DNA of 64,000 bases from Ningiella ruwaisensis (GCF_004798935.1 NZ_RAHT01000007.1:124001-188000), one strand, 5' to 3'. Counted from the stretch's first letter, positions 36,726-46,353 are shown. Program-made: numbers and translations. The notes: generated from the sequence alone by a model not told the origin.

Positions 36726-37409
36726 GTGACCAAGATCCCAAATACATCAAAGCATCAAGTCAAGCAAAGAATATTGCCGTCTCGTCTACCTCATCGTTCA
36801 TGCGCGGCAAATTACGCGACATTTGCGGTGGCTGTTGCGCTTGGCGCTTTGTGTATCGTGCTTTTTTATTTAAGTCATTTTTTCAATGTACTGAACATTG
36901 AGCAACTTGCGCTACGCGCTGACGCTATTACCAACGGCAGATACTATCAATTAGTCACGGCGCATTTTATCCATACCAATTCCTGGCACTTGCTGTTAAA
37001 CATGGGTGGACTGGCTATCACCTATTTATTGTTTTATGAGCACTTACGGCTCGTGCGCACTTTATTTGCTATTGCCTTTTGCACAGTGGGCCTGTCTATA
37101 TGCTTGCTTGCTTTTACCGATATTACTTGGTATGCAGGTTTGTCGGGAACCCTCCACGGACTGTTTACCTTTGCACTGGTATTTGATCTGCAATCAAGGC
37201 GAGTATCAAGCTATGCACTTGCGGGTATCGGTCTCGCAAAGCTTTTTTATGAGCAGATGGGAGGCTCTACAGCCGATACCGCAGCATTAATTGACGTTAA
37301 TGTAGCCGTCGATGGGCATTTGTATGGCGCGATTTGTGGGTTTATTGCGGGGCTTATTATATCCGCCTCGGTGTCTATCCAAACCAATCAATTCAATCGC
37401 AGGAAATGA
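36726..37409 (+). CDS. rrtA: Rhombosortase (rhomboid-family GlyGly-CTERM processing protease)
   Basis: A 227-residue polytopic inner-membrane serine protease with about six helices. The catalytic serine is S140 in WYAGLSGTLHGL and the histidine is H198 in VDGHLYGA. The second-helix motif TAHFIHTNSWHLLLNMGG (78-95) is that of rhomboids. The GLSGxLHGL form is characteristic of rhombosortases, which cut proteins carrying a GlyGly-CTERM tail so they can be released or re-anchored at the surface. A matching substrate is encoded at 8905-13143. The start is GTG with no clear ribosome site; an in-frame TTG sixteen codons later is an alternative. Confidence 0.9.
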   Translation: MTKIPNTSKHQVKQRILPSRLPHRSCAANYATFAVAVALGALCIVLFYLSHFFNVLNIEQLALRADAITNGRYYQLVTAHFIHTNSWHLLLNMGGLAITYLLFYEHLRLVRTLFAIAFCTVGLSICLLAFTDITWYAGLSGTLHGLFTFALVFDLQSRRVSSYALAGIGLAKLFYEQMGGSTADTAALIDVNVAVDGHLYGAICGFIAGLIISASVSIQTNQFNRRK

Positions 37410-37630
37410 TTCTTACAAAGCTTTGGCTATTTTTTCAACTAAGTGCAGCAAAGCAAAAATATAGTGAAGCGAGTAAATTCTGTCATTTTCAAAATCGAAA
37501 TTCGCCAAAAGTGAGTATGACTGTTAAGACTTTAAATGTTTCTGGTTTATTTCCTTAACGTTCATTATTGTATTGTTAATTGCTGTATTGTTTATTAGTT
37601 AAGTTAGGGCCGCTTGATAAAGGAAAACTC

Positions 37631-38545
37631 ATGCAACGTTTATATCTCATCTGCGCCAGTACGCTATTTGTTATTGTTTCGTTATTTTACACAAACGTTT
37701 CAACGGCAGGCCTCGCTCAACAAAAATACTGCCAAGACGATGCATGCAAGGCTGAAATGCGCAACCTCACAGAACTTGCTCGAAATGGAAGCGGTCGAGC
37801 TGCTGCTTTTGTTGCAATGGCCTACGCCTCAGGTGACGGATTAGAGCTGAATCATGAAAAAGCCGAGCATTTTGTAAAATCGGGCGTTCGTTTTCGAGAT
37901 CCGGTGGCTACGTACCTAATGGCCGACTGGTTAAACAGCGGCTTTGTATTAGAACAAGATATCGAAGAGTCTCAGCGCTTATTATCCCGCGCTGTTGATT
38001 ATGCTTACGCACCAGCAATGTATCAGAAAGCCCTGCAAGCTCTTAATTCAGAGCAAACAGGAAACTTGTCTGGCGCCATAGCTTTGCTTGAAAAAGCTGC
38101 TGAGCAAAAGCATATGGACTCCATGTTTTTATTGGCAAGGCTTAAGCAAAGCGGCACGGTTACTGAACAAGACTTAAGTGGCGCTGGAAAGTTATACAAA
38201 GCCTTAGTGATGGCGCGTCATCCAAAAGCAAAAGATTATTTAGTACAAGTAATAGAAGAGCTAGACAGCAAAGATCTAAATAGAGACCTAGTTGCTGATT
38301 TGAAAAGCGTTGAAGATATTGAAGTGATTGAAGTAGAAGGCCAAAAAATTGAACTAGCAAACATGCTAGATGGCCTTGTGGAGGATTTGAACGAAAGCGG
38401 AAAATTTAATCGAAATTCAGTTGGCAGCAGAATACGTGGAGTGAGCTGTGCAGAAAGCGGGTTATGCGCGTCTAAGTCACCAAGTGACGATCCTCAGGCA
38501 AGTAGCGTAACTGAATTAATGAGCGGAGCGAAATCGAGCAGATAG
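37631..38545 (+). CDS. Exported Sel1-repeat protein
   Basis: A 304-residue protein with a signal peptide (MQRLYLICASTLFVIVSLFY...VSTAG) and a run of helical Sel1/TPR-like repeats over about 40-200 (AFVAMAYASGDGLELNHEKAEHF, ATYLMADWLNSGFVLEQDIEESQ and two more). The C-terminal third is acidic and then low-complexity. Such repeats mediate protein binding, and the partner is unknown. The ATG at 37631 has aaagga at seven bases; a TTG at 37580 also lies in frame. It might be functionally tied to the rhombosortase upstream but shares no motif with it. Confidence 0.8.
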   Translation: MQRLYLICASTLFVIVSLFYTNVSTAGLAQQKYCQDDACKAEMRNLTELARNGSGRAAAFVAMAYASGDGLELNHEKAEHFVKSGVRFRDPVATYLMADWLNSGFVLEQDIEESQRLLSRAVDYAYAPAMYQKALQALNSEQTGNLSGAIALLEKAAEQKHMDSMFLLARLKQSGTVTEQDLSGAGKLYKALVMARHPKAKDYLVQVIEELDSKDLNRDLVADLKSVEDIEVIEVEGQKIELANMLDGLVEDLNESGKFNRNSVGSRIRGVSCAESGLCASKSPSDDPQASSVTELMSGAKSSR

Positions 38546-38607
38546 TAAGTCTATTTGAGATTTTGGTTAATCTCGTCTAATGTGACACTAGTCTTGTGCT
38601 CTTATGG

Positions 38608-39798
38608 ATGCCTATGCACAACCGTAAATTGTCAAACCTCGGGAAAAGCTTCTTATTATTTTTATTTGTGTTGATTATATTGTTAGTCAGCAAGGCTTCA
38701 TTTGCGCTATCACCGAATACTAGCGAATTGCGCTCACTCATTGCAGAAAAACTACCTGAGAACGAGCCTGGTTGTTCAGTGGGTGTTTTTGAAAAAGGCG
38801 AAATTCTGCTCCAGCAAGGATTTGGCCTGGCCAATGCAGAGCTCAATGTACCAATGTCAGCTAACAATGTGCATAGGATGGCCTCAGTATCAAAACAGTT
38901 TGTTGCGATGGCGGTTTTGCTTTTGGCGGATGAAGGTAAAATCAATCTCTTTGACGACATTCGAAAATATGTGAAAGACTTACCCGACTACCAATTTCCA
39001 GTGACAATCAATAGTATTATTGGACATACCGCTGGCATGGGCGACTATGATCTCATATCGACTTACGGCATCGAAAACGACGATGATAAACCTTCCAATT
39101 CCCTTAATCTTAAAGCCGTTTCAGGTCATCCGTTTCGAATTGGTAATGAAGACTATTTAAGCGTTGCTGAGTTTCACGATATCGTTAAAACGCTACCACT
39201 TACGCATCAGCCAGATACCAAATGGCAATATAGCAACATGGGGTACGTGCTGTTGGCAATTTTAATTGAAGAAGTTACTGGCAAAACCTTAAGAGAATTT
39301 AGTCATGAGAAAATATTCACACCTCTTGGCATGAAAGATACTTTCTTTGCAGATGATCCCAACGAACTGGTCACAAATCGTGCTTACGGTTATATCAAAA
39401 ATTCAGATGGCGAATACGAGAACAATATGACCAATTTGTTTTGGGTGGGTGACGGTGGATTGCATACAACAATAGCGGATATGTATATCTGGGATTCGCA
39501 GTTTTATTCACCTGTTCTTGGAAAGGAACCTCACTCTCTCATGCAGTCCTTTATGCAAAAAAACACGGAGTTGCCTGTACCCAACGAGCGCGATCAAAAA
39601 ATCTTTTATGCCAATGGGCAATTTATTACCAATAGCGAATACGGCCAGCGGGTTTATCATTCAGGCGGATGGCTAGGGGCTATGATTTTATATGAACGTT
39701 ATCCGGAACACGAGTTCTCCAGTATTATTATGTGTAGCAACGTATCTGCTGATCGTAGCATCAATACAATAATCAAAAACTGGTTTTTTGAAGACTGA
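38608..39798 (+). CDS. Serine hydrolase, class C beta-lactamase/esterase fold
   Basis: A protein of about 396 residues with an N-terminal hydrophobic export signal (FLLFLFVLIILLVSKASFA) and a penicillin-binding-protein/class C fold. The nucleophile motif is S-V-S-K in RMASVSKQF (about residues 93-96), YSN lies in WQYSNMGYVLLA, and HSGG near the C-terminus replaces KTG. Proteins of this group include esterases, D-aminopeptidases and carboxypeptidases, so antibiotic hydrolysis should not be assumed. The start is one of a GTG at 38596 or ATGs at 38608 and 38614, none with a strong ribosome site. It lies 82 bp upstream of the LuxR-type regulator. Confidence 0.85.
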   Translation: MPMHNRKLSNLGKSFLLFLFVLIILLVSKASFALSPNTSELRSLIAEKLPENEPGCSVGVFEKGEILLQQGFGLANAELNVPMSANNVHRMASVSKQFVAMAVLLLADEGKINLFDDIRKYVKDLPDYQFPVTINSIIGHTAGMGDYDLISTYGIENDDDKPSNSLNLKAVSGHPFRIGNEDYLSVAEFHDIVKTLPLTHQPDTKWQYSNMGYVLLAILIEEVTGKTLREFSHEKIFTPLGMKDTFFADDPNELVTNRAYGYIKNSDGEYENNMTNLFWVGDGGLHTTIADMYIWDSQFYSPVLGKEPHSLMQSFMQKNTELPVPNERDQKIFYANGQFITNSEYGQRVYHSGGWLGAMILYERYPEHEFSSIIMCSNVSADRSINTIIKNWFFED

Positions 39799-39840
39799 TT
39801 AGGGCGTGTTGGTAAATATTTAAAAATTTTGATGGATTGA

Positions 39841-39857
39841 TGAGTAGAATGTACTCA
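39841..39857. promoter_or_regulatory. Palindrome upstream of the ATPase-LuxR regulator gene
   Basis: The sequence tgagta-N5-tactca is a perfect 6-bp inverted repeat ending 23 bp before the regulator's ATG. LuxR-type proteins bind such short palindromes as dimers, so it is a candidate self-regulatory site. That is inferred from symmetry and position alone. Confidence 0.35.
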
Positions 39858-39880
39858 ACACACTACACGATAGAGCCACT

Positions 39881-42568
39881 ATGCCGCTATTAGAGCGCGA
39901 GCAAGCGCTTAGCCAACTGTCTAACATTGCTCAAGATCTGCAAAGGTCTGGGAAAGTTGTTCTATTAAGTGGCGAGGCCGGAGTTGGCAAAACATCCCTT
40001 CTGGAACAGATGCGGTATCGCTTATCTAGTGACATTAAAACGGTATGGAGCGGTTGCGATCCGCTGTTTACACCAAGACCATTTTCTCCCCTGCATGACC
40101 TGAGTCATGTTATTTTAGGAAAATGGAGTGAATTACTCGAAAGCACAGCTAATAATAAACAAATAAATGCATTATCAAGCAAGTTAGCTCACGCCTTATA
40201 TGAGGAGCTTGAAAAACTCGAATCACCTATGATTATTGTGATTGAGGATTTACATTGGGCTGATCATGCCACATTAGACTTACTTAAGTTTCTGGTAAGA
40301 AGAATTGCATTTATGCCTTGTTTGCTGTGCTTGAGTTATCGAGACGAAGCCATTACGTCCGAACATCCATTTCGTACTTTGCTTAATCTTTTCCCCTCTG
40401 CCCACACTAAACGAATATTGCTAGAGCCTTTAAGCCTCAAAAGCGTTGAAGAATTAGCGCAAAGCAGCGGTCATGATGCCAAAAATTTGTATCAGGTCAC
40501 GGCTGGCAATCCGTTCTTTGTCACCGAAATTCTGGCAAATACCGACACAAGTCCAAACAGCATCCCCTCTTCGGTTTGCGACGCCATTGTTGAACGCGTC
40601 AGTCATTTATCCTGTAAAGAACAAGCTTTTATTCAAACGCTGAGCCTTATTCCCTACGCCGCGCCACTGGCTTTGTTAGATCATCTTTTCGAAAATCAGG
40701 CACAGCGCCTGTCAACTGCCTGTATTGAGCGAAAAATTCTGCAGTTTGACAGTAAAGGGGATCTTCGATTTGTGCACGAGCTAGCTCGATTAGCGACGCT
40801 AGAAAAACTCTCCTTACACCAACAAAAAGCGTTGCATAAAAAAATACTATCGAGTCTAGAAGATTTAAAGCTTTTAGATAATTTAGCCTGGCTTACGCAT
40901 CATGCAGAAGGCGCGAAAGATGCAACAAGTATGCTTAAGTACGCTAATTTGGCCGCAGCCAATGCCGCAAGCTTAGGTGCTCATAAAGAAGCCGCCTCTT
41001 ACTATGAAAAAGCGCTGCGATTTGTTGAATATGCTGACACGCAACTTGCGGCGGAATTATATGAAAACTGGGCGTACGAAACAGGTCTTACCAAGCATTT
41101 GAACGAAAGTGTAATACAGGCAAGACGCAGTGCAATCACATTATGGCGGGCTTTAAATCGTATCGATAAAATTGGCGAAAACTTGCGCTATTTATCGCGT
41201 TTGTATTGGTATCAAGGTAAAGCAGAACGTGCTGAGCATTACGCTAACGAGGCTATACAAACCTTTGAACAACTTCCTGCCGGAAGCGAACTGGCAATGG
41301 CGTATTCAATGCGCTCTCAGCTCGATATGCTCAATGAACGCACCGAAGAGGCCATACTATGGGGGAATAAGGCCCTTGAATTGGAAAGACGCTTTAGGCA
41401 ACCCTTAGTCAAAGTACATGCGCTCACAAACATAGGCACTGCACTTTTAATGACAGGCGATGTTAAGGGAGAAGCTTTAATTCAAGAGAGTTTACAACTC
41501 GCTAAACAGCATGCTATGCACGAGGAGGCAGCACGGGTCTACACGAATTATGCCGACTACAGTGTGCGCTTTAAACGCTTGGCACTTGCCGAAAGTATTA
41601 TCACTCAAGGCATTCAGTATGATGTGTCTCACGATCTCAGCGCATGGACATATTATCTGGTAGGAATTCAGGCACAGCTTCGTCTTGAAGAAGGTCGTAT
41701 AGTGGATGCACAAACCATTGCGGCAGGTGTTCAAGAACTCGAAAACCAAACCATGTTGATGAAATTGCCCGCGCTCATTGTATTAGCAAGAGCAAGGTCT
41801 CGTTTAGCGAGTGCCGATGCTGAAAAATTACTTATACAAGCGCATAATAATGCAATGGCAATTGATGAACCTCAGTATTTTATTCCCACTCGACTGGCAA
41901 TTATTGAGTGGGCATGGCTGAACCAGCAGCACGAGTATGCGGCACAATACATCAAAGACTTATTCAAATTAGCACCTTCAATTATGAATAGTTGGCAACT
42001 TGGAGAGCTGCTGGCATGGGCATATTTCATGGGATTGGATATACCAGAAGGCTTTGAAGAAAATAATTTACGCAAAAACCTCCCTGCTGCCTATCAAGCG
42101 GAACTGGCAGACGATGCAGAGCTTGCTTTTGACCGCTGGCAGTCTTTGGGCATGCCTTTTAATGCTGCACTGGCATTGCTTAAAGGGCTTATTCGCCAAA
42201 CTTTAGTACCCAATGCCGAGATCTGCATGCGTTTATCTGCACTGCTTAACAGTATGCATGCTAAAGCGGGATTAATACGCTTAAAACAGCATGCACAGTT
42301 CAAGGATTACTATCATTTATTACCAAAAGAAAAACGAGGTCCTTACGCAAAAAGCAGGCAACACCCTATTGGACTGACTGCAAAAGAACAGGCTGTTTTA
42401 AAACTTATTGTCGCAGGCAATTCCAACCAGGAAATTGCCAATGCCTTGTCACGCTCTCAACGCACCATTGAAAACCACGTTTCATCAATCCTCGCTAAGA
42501 TGCAGGTAGAAAATCGCGTGGAGGTTATGCTTCGAGTGCAAAATGAACCTTGGCTTAATTCAGACTAG
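39881..42568 (+). CDS. Large ATP-binding LuxR-family transcriptional regulator (LAL/MalT-like)
   Basis: An 895-residue signal-integrating activator. The N-terminal STAND-type ATPase has Walker A GEAGVGKTS (31-39) and Walker B MIIVIEDLHWAD (about 117-128). The middle (about 330-800) is a long array of TPR-like helices. The C-terminus (about 831-890) is a LuxR helix-turn-helix, with GLTAKEQAVLKLI and NQEIANALSRSQRTIENHVSSI. In MalT-type proteins ligand and ATP binding cause oligomerisation and promoter activation. The ligand and targets are unknown. The serine hydrolase gene upstream is the nearest candidate partner. Confidence 0.92.
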   Translation: MPLLEREQALSQLSNIAQDLQRSGKVVLLSGEAGVGKTSLLEQMRYRLSSDIKTVWSGCDPLFTPRPFSPLHDLSHVILGKWSELLESTANNKQINALSSKLAHALYEELEKLESPMIIVIEDLHWADHATLDLLKFLVRRIAFMPCLLCLSYRDEAITSEHPFRTLLNLFPSAHTKRILLEPLSLKSVEELAQSSGHDAKNLYQVTAGNPFFVTEILANTDTSPNSIPSSVCDAIVERVSHLSCKEQAFIQTLSLIPYAAPLALLDHLFENQAQRLSTACIERKILQFDSKGDLRFVHELARLATLEKLSLHQQKALHKKILSSLEDLKLLDNLAWLTHHAEGAKDATSMLKYANLAAANAASLGAHKEAASYYEKALRFVEYADTQLAAELYENWAYETGLTKHLNESVIQARRSAITLWRALNRIDKIGENLRYLSRLYWYQGKAERAEHYANEAIQTFEQLPAGSELAMAYSMRSQLDMLNERTEEAILWGNKALELERRFRQPLVKVHALTNIGTALLMTGDVKGEALIQESLQLAKQHAMHEEAARVYTNYADYSVRFKRLALAESIITQGIQYDVSHDLSAWTYYLVGIQAQLRLEEGRIVDAQTIAAGVQELENQTMLMKLPALIVLARARSRLASADAEKLLIQAHNNAMAIDEPQYFIPTRLAIIEWAWLNQQHEYAAQYIKDLFKLAPSIMNSWQLGELLAWAYFMGLDIPEGFEENNLRKNLPAAYQAELADDAELAFDRWQSLGMPFNAALALLKGLIRQTLVPNAEICMRLSALLNSMHAKAGLIRLKQHAQFKDYYHLLPKEKRGPYAKSRQHPIGLTAKEQAVLKLIVAGNSNQEIANALSRSQRTIENHVSSILAKMQVENRVEVMLRVQNEPWLNSD

Positions 42569-42589
42569 CGCTTCCGCTGTGTTCCTTAT

Positions 42590-42985
42590 AGAGGTTCCCG
42601 CTTTCGCGGGAATGACGAAGTTGGTGTGGGAACTCCCCTCGTCATCACCGCGCAAGCTTTGATCTCATGGGTTTCCCGCTTTCGCGGGAATGACGAAGTT
42701 GGTGTGGGAACTCCCCTCGTCATCACCGCGCAAGCGGTGATCTTATGGAGTTTCCCGCTTTCGCGGGAATGACGAAGTTGGTGTGGGAACTCCCCTCGTC
42801 ATCACCGCGCAAGCGTTGATCTCATGGGTTTCCCGCTTTCGCGGGAATGACGAAGATGGTACGGGAACTCCTCACGTCATCAACTCGCAAGCGGTGATCT
42901 CATGGGTTTCCCGCTTTCGCGGGAATGACGAAGTTGGTACGGGAATGACGAAGTTGGTACGGGAATAACGAAGATGGTTCGGGAA
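42590..42985. repeat. Tandem array of five ~78-bp structured repeats plus three 20-bp units
   Basis: The core palindrome cccgctttcgcggg recurs at 42597, 42675, 42754, 42832 and 42910, a period of 78-79 bp. Each unit can fold into hairpins: ttcccgc/gcgggaa, a longer one from atgacga/tcgtcat, and atcaccgc/gcggtgat with a gcaa loop (perfect only in the copy at 42723-42742). The array ends in three 20-bp units (gggaatgacgaagttggtac and variants, 42921-42980). It sits between two converging genes and may end both transcripts. Open frames across it read SRFRGNDE, a known artefact of this class of intergenic palindrome. I see no transposase nearby. Confidence 0.9.
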
Positions 42986-45547
42986 CTAAAGATTAGTTTC
43001 AAACAGCTTGTAGATTCGTCGATACTCATCTAACCACGAGCTAGGTTGCACAAAACCATGCGGCTCAACAGGGTAAATTGCAGTCTCAAAATCCTCTTTT
43101 TCAAGCTCTATTAAGCGCTGTACAAGACGAACCACATCCACAAAGAAAACGTTGTCATCCACCATTGGCGCATTGATTAAAAGCGGTTTTTCAAGCCCTT
43201 CTGCAAAGTAAATGGGTGAGCTTCTTTCGTAGGCAAGTGGGTCGACACTTGGTGTATTGAGTATATTCGAGGTGTAAGGCGTATTATAATGCGCCCAGTC
43301 TGAGACCGGTCGCAAGGCCGCTCCAGCCTGAAAGAGGTCAGGTTCGTTGAAAAGCGCCATAAAGGTTAAAAATCCGCCATATGAGCCGCCATAGGTCCCA
43401 ATTCTCTCGCGATCAACATTCGCATTCTCAACCAGCCAGTTTACACCATCGCGTAAATCCTGAACTTCAGGTGTGCCCATCTGACGGTAAATCGCAGTAC
43501 GCCAGTCTCGTCCATATCCGGCTGAAGCTCTGAAGTCCATATCAAGTACAACGTAACCTTGGTCAATTAAAAGGTTATGAAACATAAATTCTCTAAAATA
43601 ATTTGACCAACCCATATGTGCGTTTTGCAAGTAACCTGCGCCATGGTTAAACACAACCGCTCGGCGTTTTTGACCTGCCTCACCTGCCGATTCCTCGGGT
43701 AAATAAACACGCGAATAGATAGGTTGTTCGGTATGGCTTGATTCAATCGCTACAATGCTTGGCGCTTTCCAGTCTATCGATAAAAACGCGTCACTCACGG
43801 TATCTGTTAAACGTTCAGGGCTCAGTCCTTGTGCAGCGGCATTTGCGTCAAGCTGCAAGGTATACAATTCAGGAGGCATCGTTAATTTACTATGCGTAAG
43901 TAAGAGTTCATCCTCTTCTGGTGACATTATAAAATCGGTCATACCATTTAAATCGGTAAGCGCCATACTCTCGCCGCTTGCCAGGTCACTTCGATAGATT
44001 TCGTAAATACCAGGATGCTTTTTATTGGCTTTGTAAAAGGCATATTTATCATCGCGACTAATATACACATCATCTACCACGTAGCGCCCAGAGGTGATTT
44101 GTTTAAGAGAGCCATCGAGCGGTTTAAGATATAAATGAGAATAACCCGACTCTTCCGACAGCAGATACAGGGTTTCTGAGTCTTCAAGCCAGCCAAATTG
44201 ATTGAAACGATAGTTTACCCAGGCATCATCATGCATGCGATGCTGCGTCACAAATCGCTTATCGCCATCTGGATCAAGTGTGACTATCCAGCGGTCTTTA
44301 TTATCCCAGGCCTCCAGCATTAACGCGACAACTTCACCATTGTCGTGCCATCTAATCGGCATTTCGGTAGCATACCAATCAAACAATAAACCGATATCTC
44401 TTGGTAAACGATTCGTTTCGTAGGTCTCTCCCCTCGCTTCTGCATTCTCTCGTTTTTCTGCTTCCAGTACATCTTCGTTATAGCCAGGCAGATTATTGTA
44501 AGAGATTTGATGGCTTTCTCCTGTCTGAATATTTACAAGGTGAATATCGTGGGAAACGGGCTGTGCATCCGCTACGCGCTGCCTTACCGCCTGAGCAACG
44601 ATTCGGCCACTTTCTTCAATATAGTCTGGCATGATGTCACTGTCACTTCGCGAGGGTTTATTTTCACGCGTGACAATAATTGCATAGCGTCCATCAGGTG
44701 AGAGACTCGCAAGCACGTTTGTATGATCTTTATTGAAGTAGAATTCTGCAGACATAACCGCATCGTTAGCCTGTTTCAGTGCGTTTTGTAAGTTTTCTCT
44801 ATCTTGACGATTCTTGCGCTGCACATTTTCATATTCAATGAGCTTTAGTTGCTCCTGAGCGAGATAATCTTCTGGTGCTTTAACTGCTTGAGGTTTTTCC
44901 GCAAATTCCCAGCTTAGCACCTGTTTAAATCTACCGCTGTCTACATCTATCGCATAAAAGCTGTTGCCAACTTGGAAGGAAACGCCGTTTTCCTGGCTGT
45001 TATTTTGATAATAGGCTAAATTTTTTGCCTGAGCGGTATCACGAGTCAATTGGATAACTTCATCACTTCCACGCTTTTGTGCAAATACATCGCCCTCAAA
45101 AATCCAGGCAAAATAATCAAAGTCTTTGTCGTCGATGTACTCGTCATAATTGTACTGATGAATTGTCGCTAACGAGGCCTTATTACCGTTGCCATATCCA
45201 GCATTGGTAATAAACAAATCGCGATTGATTGACCCCTCTTGCTTTCGAGCATAGGTGATGTAAACGCCACCAGGTGAAAAAGCAGGGTTTTCCGGTTGCC
45301 GACCAAGCCAATCTGGATCGGACATAATTTGCTCAAGGCTTAAAGATACCGCAACTTGCTGGTTAGGTTGATCCAGAGTTTCGGTTTGGGTAATGGTCTG
45401 CCTTGGGTGGGGAGAAGTCAACGCAGATTGAGAAGCTTGCGTATTAGCACCAGAAGACGGAAGTCCGTTGCTTGAACTGCTTGTGGCAGTGCATGCGCCC
45501 AGTGCGCTAACGGCAAGAAAAATGAGTGATATTTTGGCTGTTTTCAT
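42986..45547 (-). CDS. S9 family prolyl oligopeptidase-type peptidase, lipoprotein
   Basis: An 853-residue exported serine peptidase. The signal peptide ends in a lipobox (LAVSALGAC, lipidated Cys at 19), followed by a Ser/Thr/Gln-rich linker. A beta-propeller covers about 70-600 and an alpha/beta-hydrolase domain about 620-853. The catalytic triad is S722 in GTYGGSYGGF, D797 in MVDDNVFF and H830 in VEPHGF. The arrangement resembles dipeptidyl peptidase IV and acylaminoacyl peptidases. The N-terminal Cys should anchor it to a membrane, facing the periplasm or outside. It is a single gene read towards the tandem repeats. Confidence 0.93.
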   Translation of the reverse strand: MKTAKISLIFLAVSALGACTATSSSSNGLPSSGANTQASQSALTSPHPRQTITQTETLDQPNQQVAVSLSLEQIMSDPDWLGRQPENPAFSPGGVYITYARKQEGSINRDLFITNAGYGNGNKASLATIHQYNYDEYIDDKDFDYFAWIFEGDVFAQKRGSDEVIQLTRDTAQAKNLAYYQNNSQENGVSFQVGNSFYAIDVDSGRFKQVLSWEFAEKPQAVKAPEDYLAQEQLKLIEYENVQRKNRQDRENLQNALKQANDAVMSAEFYFNKDHTNVLASLSPDGRYAIIVTRENKPSRSDSDIMPDYIEESGRIVAQAVRQRVADAQPVSHDIHLVNIQTGESHQISYNNLPGYNEDVLEAEKRENAEARGETYETNRLPRDIGLLFDWYATEMPIRWHDNGEVVALMLEAWDNKDRWIVTLDPDGDKRFVTQHRMHDDAWVNYRFNQFGWLEDSETLYLLSEESGYSHLYLKPLDGSLKQITSGRYVVDDVYISRDDKYAFYKANKKHPGIYEIYRSDLASGESMALTDLNGMTDFIMSPEEDELLLTHSKLTMPPELYTLQLDANAAAQGLSPERLTDTVSDAFLSIDWKAPSIVAIESSHTEQPIYSRVYLPEESAGEAGQKRRAVVFNHGAGYLQNAHMGWSNYFREFMFHNLLIDQGYVVLDMDFRASAGYGRDWRTAIYRQMGTPEVQDLRDGVNWLVENANVDRERIGTYGGSYGGFLTFMALFNEPDLFQAGAALRPVSDWAHYNTPYTSNILNTPSVDPLAYERSSPIYFAEGLEKPLLINAPMVDDNVFFVDVVRLVQRLIELEKEDFETAIYPVEPHGFVQPSSWLDEYRRIYKLFETNL

Positions 45548-45795
45548 AAAAGCTCGTTTTTATTGTTGATAGATTAATACACGCCTTACATTATCAAATT
45601 CTTTTCGTCGGATCTGAAATTTTTACTGTTTTTATGTGCACTTTTATGTGTATTGAGGCTTCTTTTACTCGTGAAGCGTATCAACTGATCTAAATAAAAT
45701 CGTTTTCATTACTAAAGGGTGCTAAGTTTGTACCTATAATCATTTTCACACGCTTACACTGTTTGTGATTAACCATCAGTTAAAAAGAGACCAAC

Positions 45796-46353
45796 ATGAA
45801 AAAGATAATTACAGCCGCGGCCCTATTACTTGCTTGTGCAAGCGCAAGCGCAAACGAGTGCCCAGATGTACTTAAGCACATGAAACGTAAATTAAACTCA
45901 CAAGAAGTTGTCAATCTATGCGAAGCGTATAGCGGCAAAGCGGTTTTATTTGTCAATACCGCCAGCAAATGTGGATTCACTCCGCAGTTTGAAGGATTGG
46001 AAGCCTTATACACAAATTTTAAAGACGATGGATTCGTCGTTCTGGGTTTTCCGTCTAATGACTTTGCGCAGGAATATGCAGACGAAAGTAAAACAGCTGA
46101 GGTATGTGAACTTACCTACGGCGTGAATTTCCCAATGTTTGAGCCTATTTCAGTACGTGGTGATAACGCTGATCCGCTCTACGCTAAACTTGCAGAAGAA
46201 ACCGGCAAATCACCTAAATGGAATTTTAATAAATACCTGATGGACAAAAATGGAAAAATTCTTGCGCATTATGGTTCTCGTGTAAAACCCGATGATGAGG
46301 ACTTTTTAAAAGATGTTACTCAGGCAATAGCGCCCGACAGTGCTTCTGAGTGA
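45796..46353 (+). CDS. Exported glutathione peroxidase family protein
   Basis: A 185-residue thiol peroxidase with a signal peptide (MKKIITAAALLLACASASA). The peroxidatic Cys is C59 in NTASKCGFT, followed by GFPSNDFAQEY in place of the classic GFPCNQF, and WNFNKYL with the active-site Trp and Asn. A second Cys, C104 in AEVCELTYG, could resolve the disulfide as in thioredoxin-dependent members. It would reduce peroxides in the periplasm. The electron donor there is unclear, since glutathione and thioredoxin are mainly cytoplasmic. It is a monocistronic gene. Confidence 0.92.
   Translation: MKKIITAAALLLACASASANECPDVLKHMKRKLNSQEVVNLCEAYSGKAVLFVNTASKCGFTPQFEGLEALYTNFKDDGFVVLGFPSNDFAQEYADESKTAEVCELTYGVNFPMFEPISVRGDNADPLYAKLAEETGKSPKWNFNKYLMDKNGKILAHYGSRVKPDDEDFLKDVTQAIAPDSASE

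Noticed and set aside
42783-42968. Open frame across the tandem repeats
   Set aside because: The frame simply reads the 78-bp repeat (SRFRGNDE pattern), a common artefact of this palindrome class.
42590-42985. Possible CRISPR array
   Set aside because: The period is about 78 bp, the whole unit is repeated with no unique spacers, and no cas genes are near.
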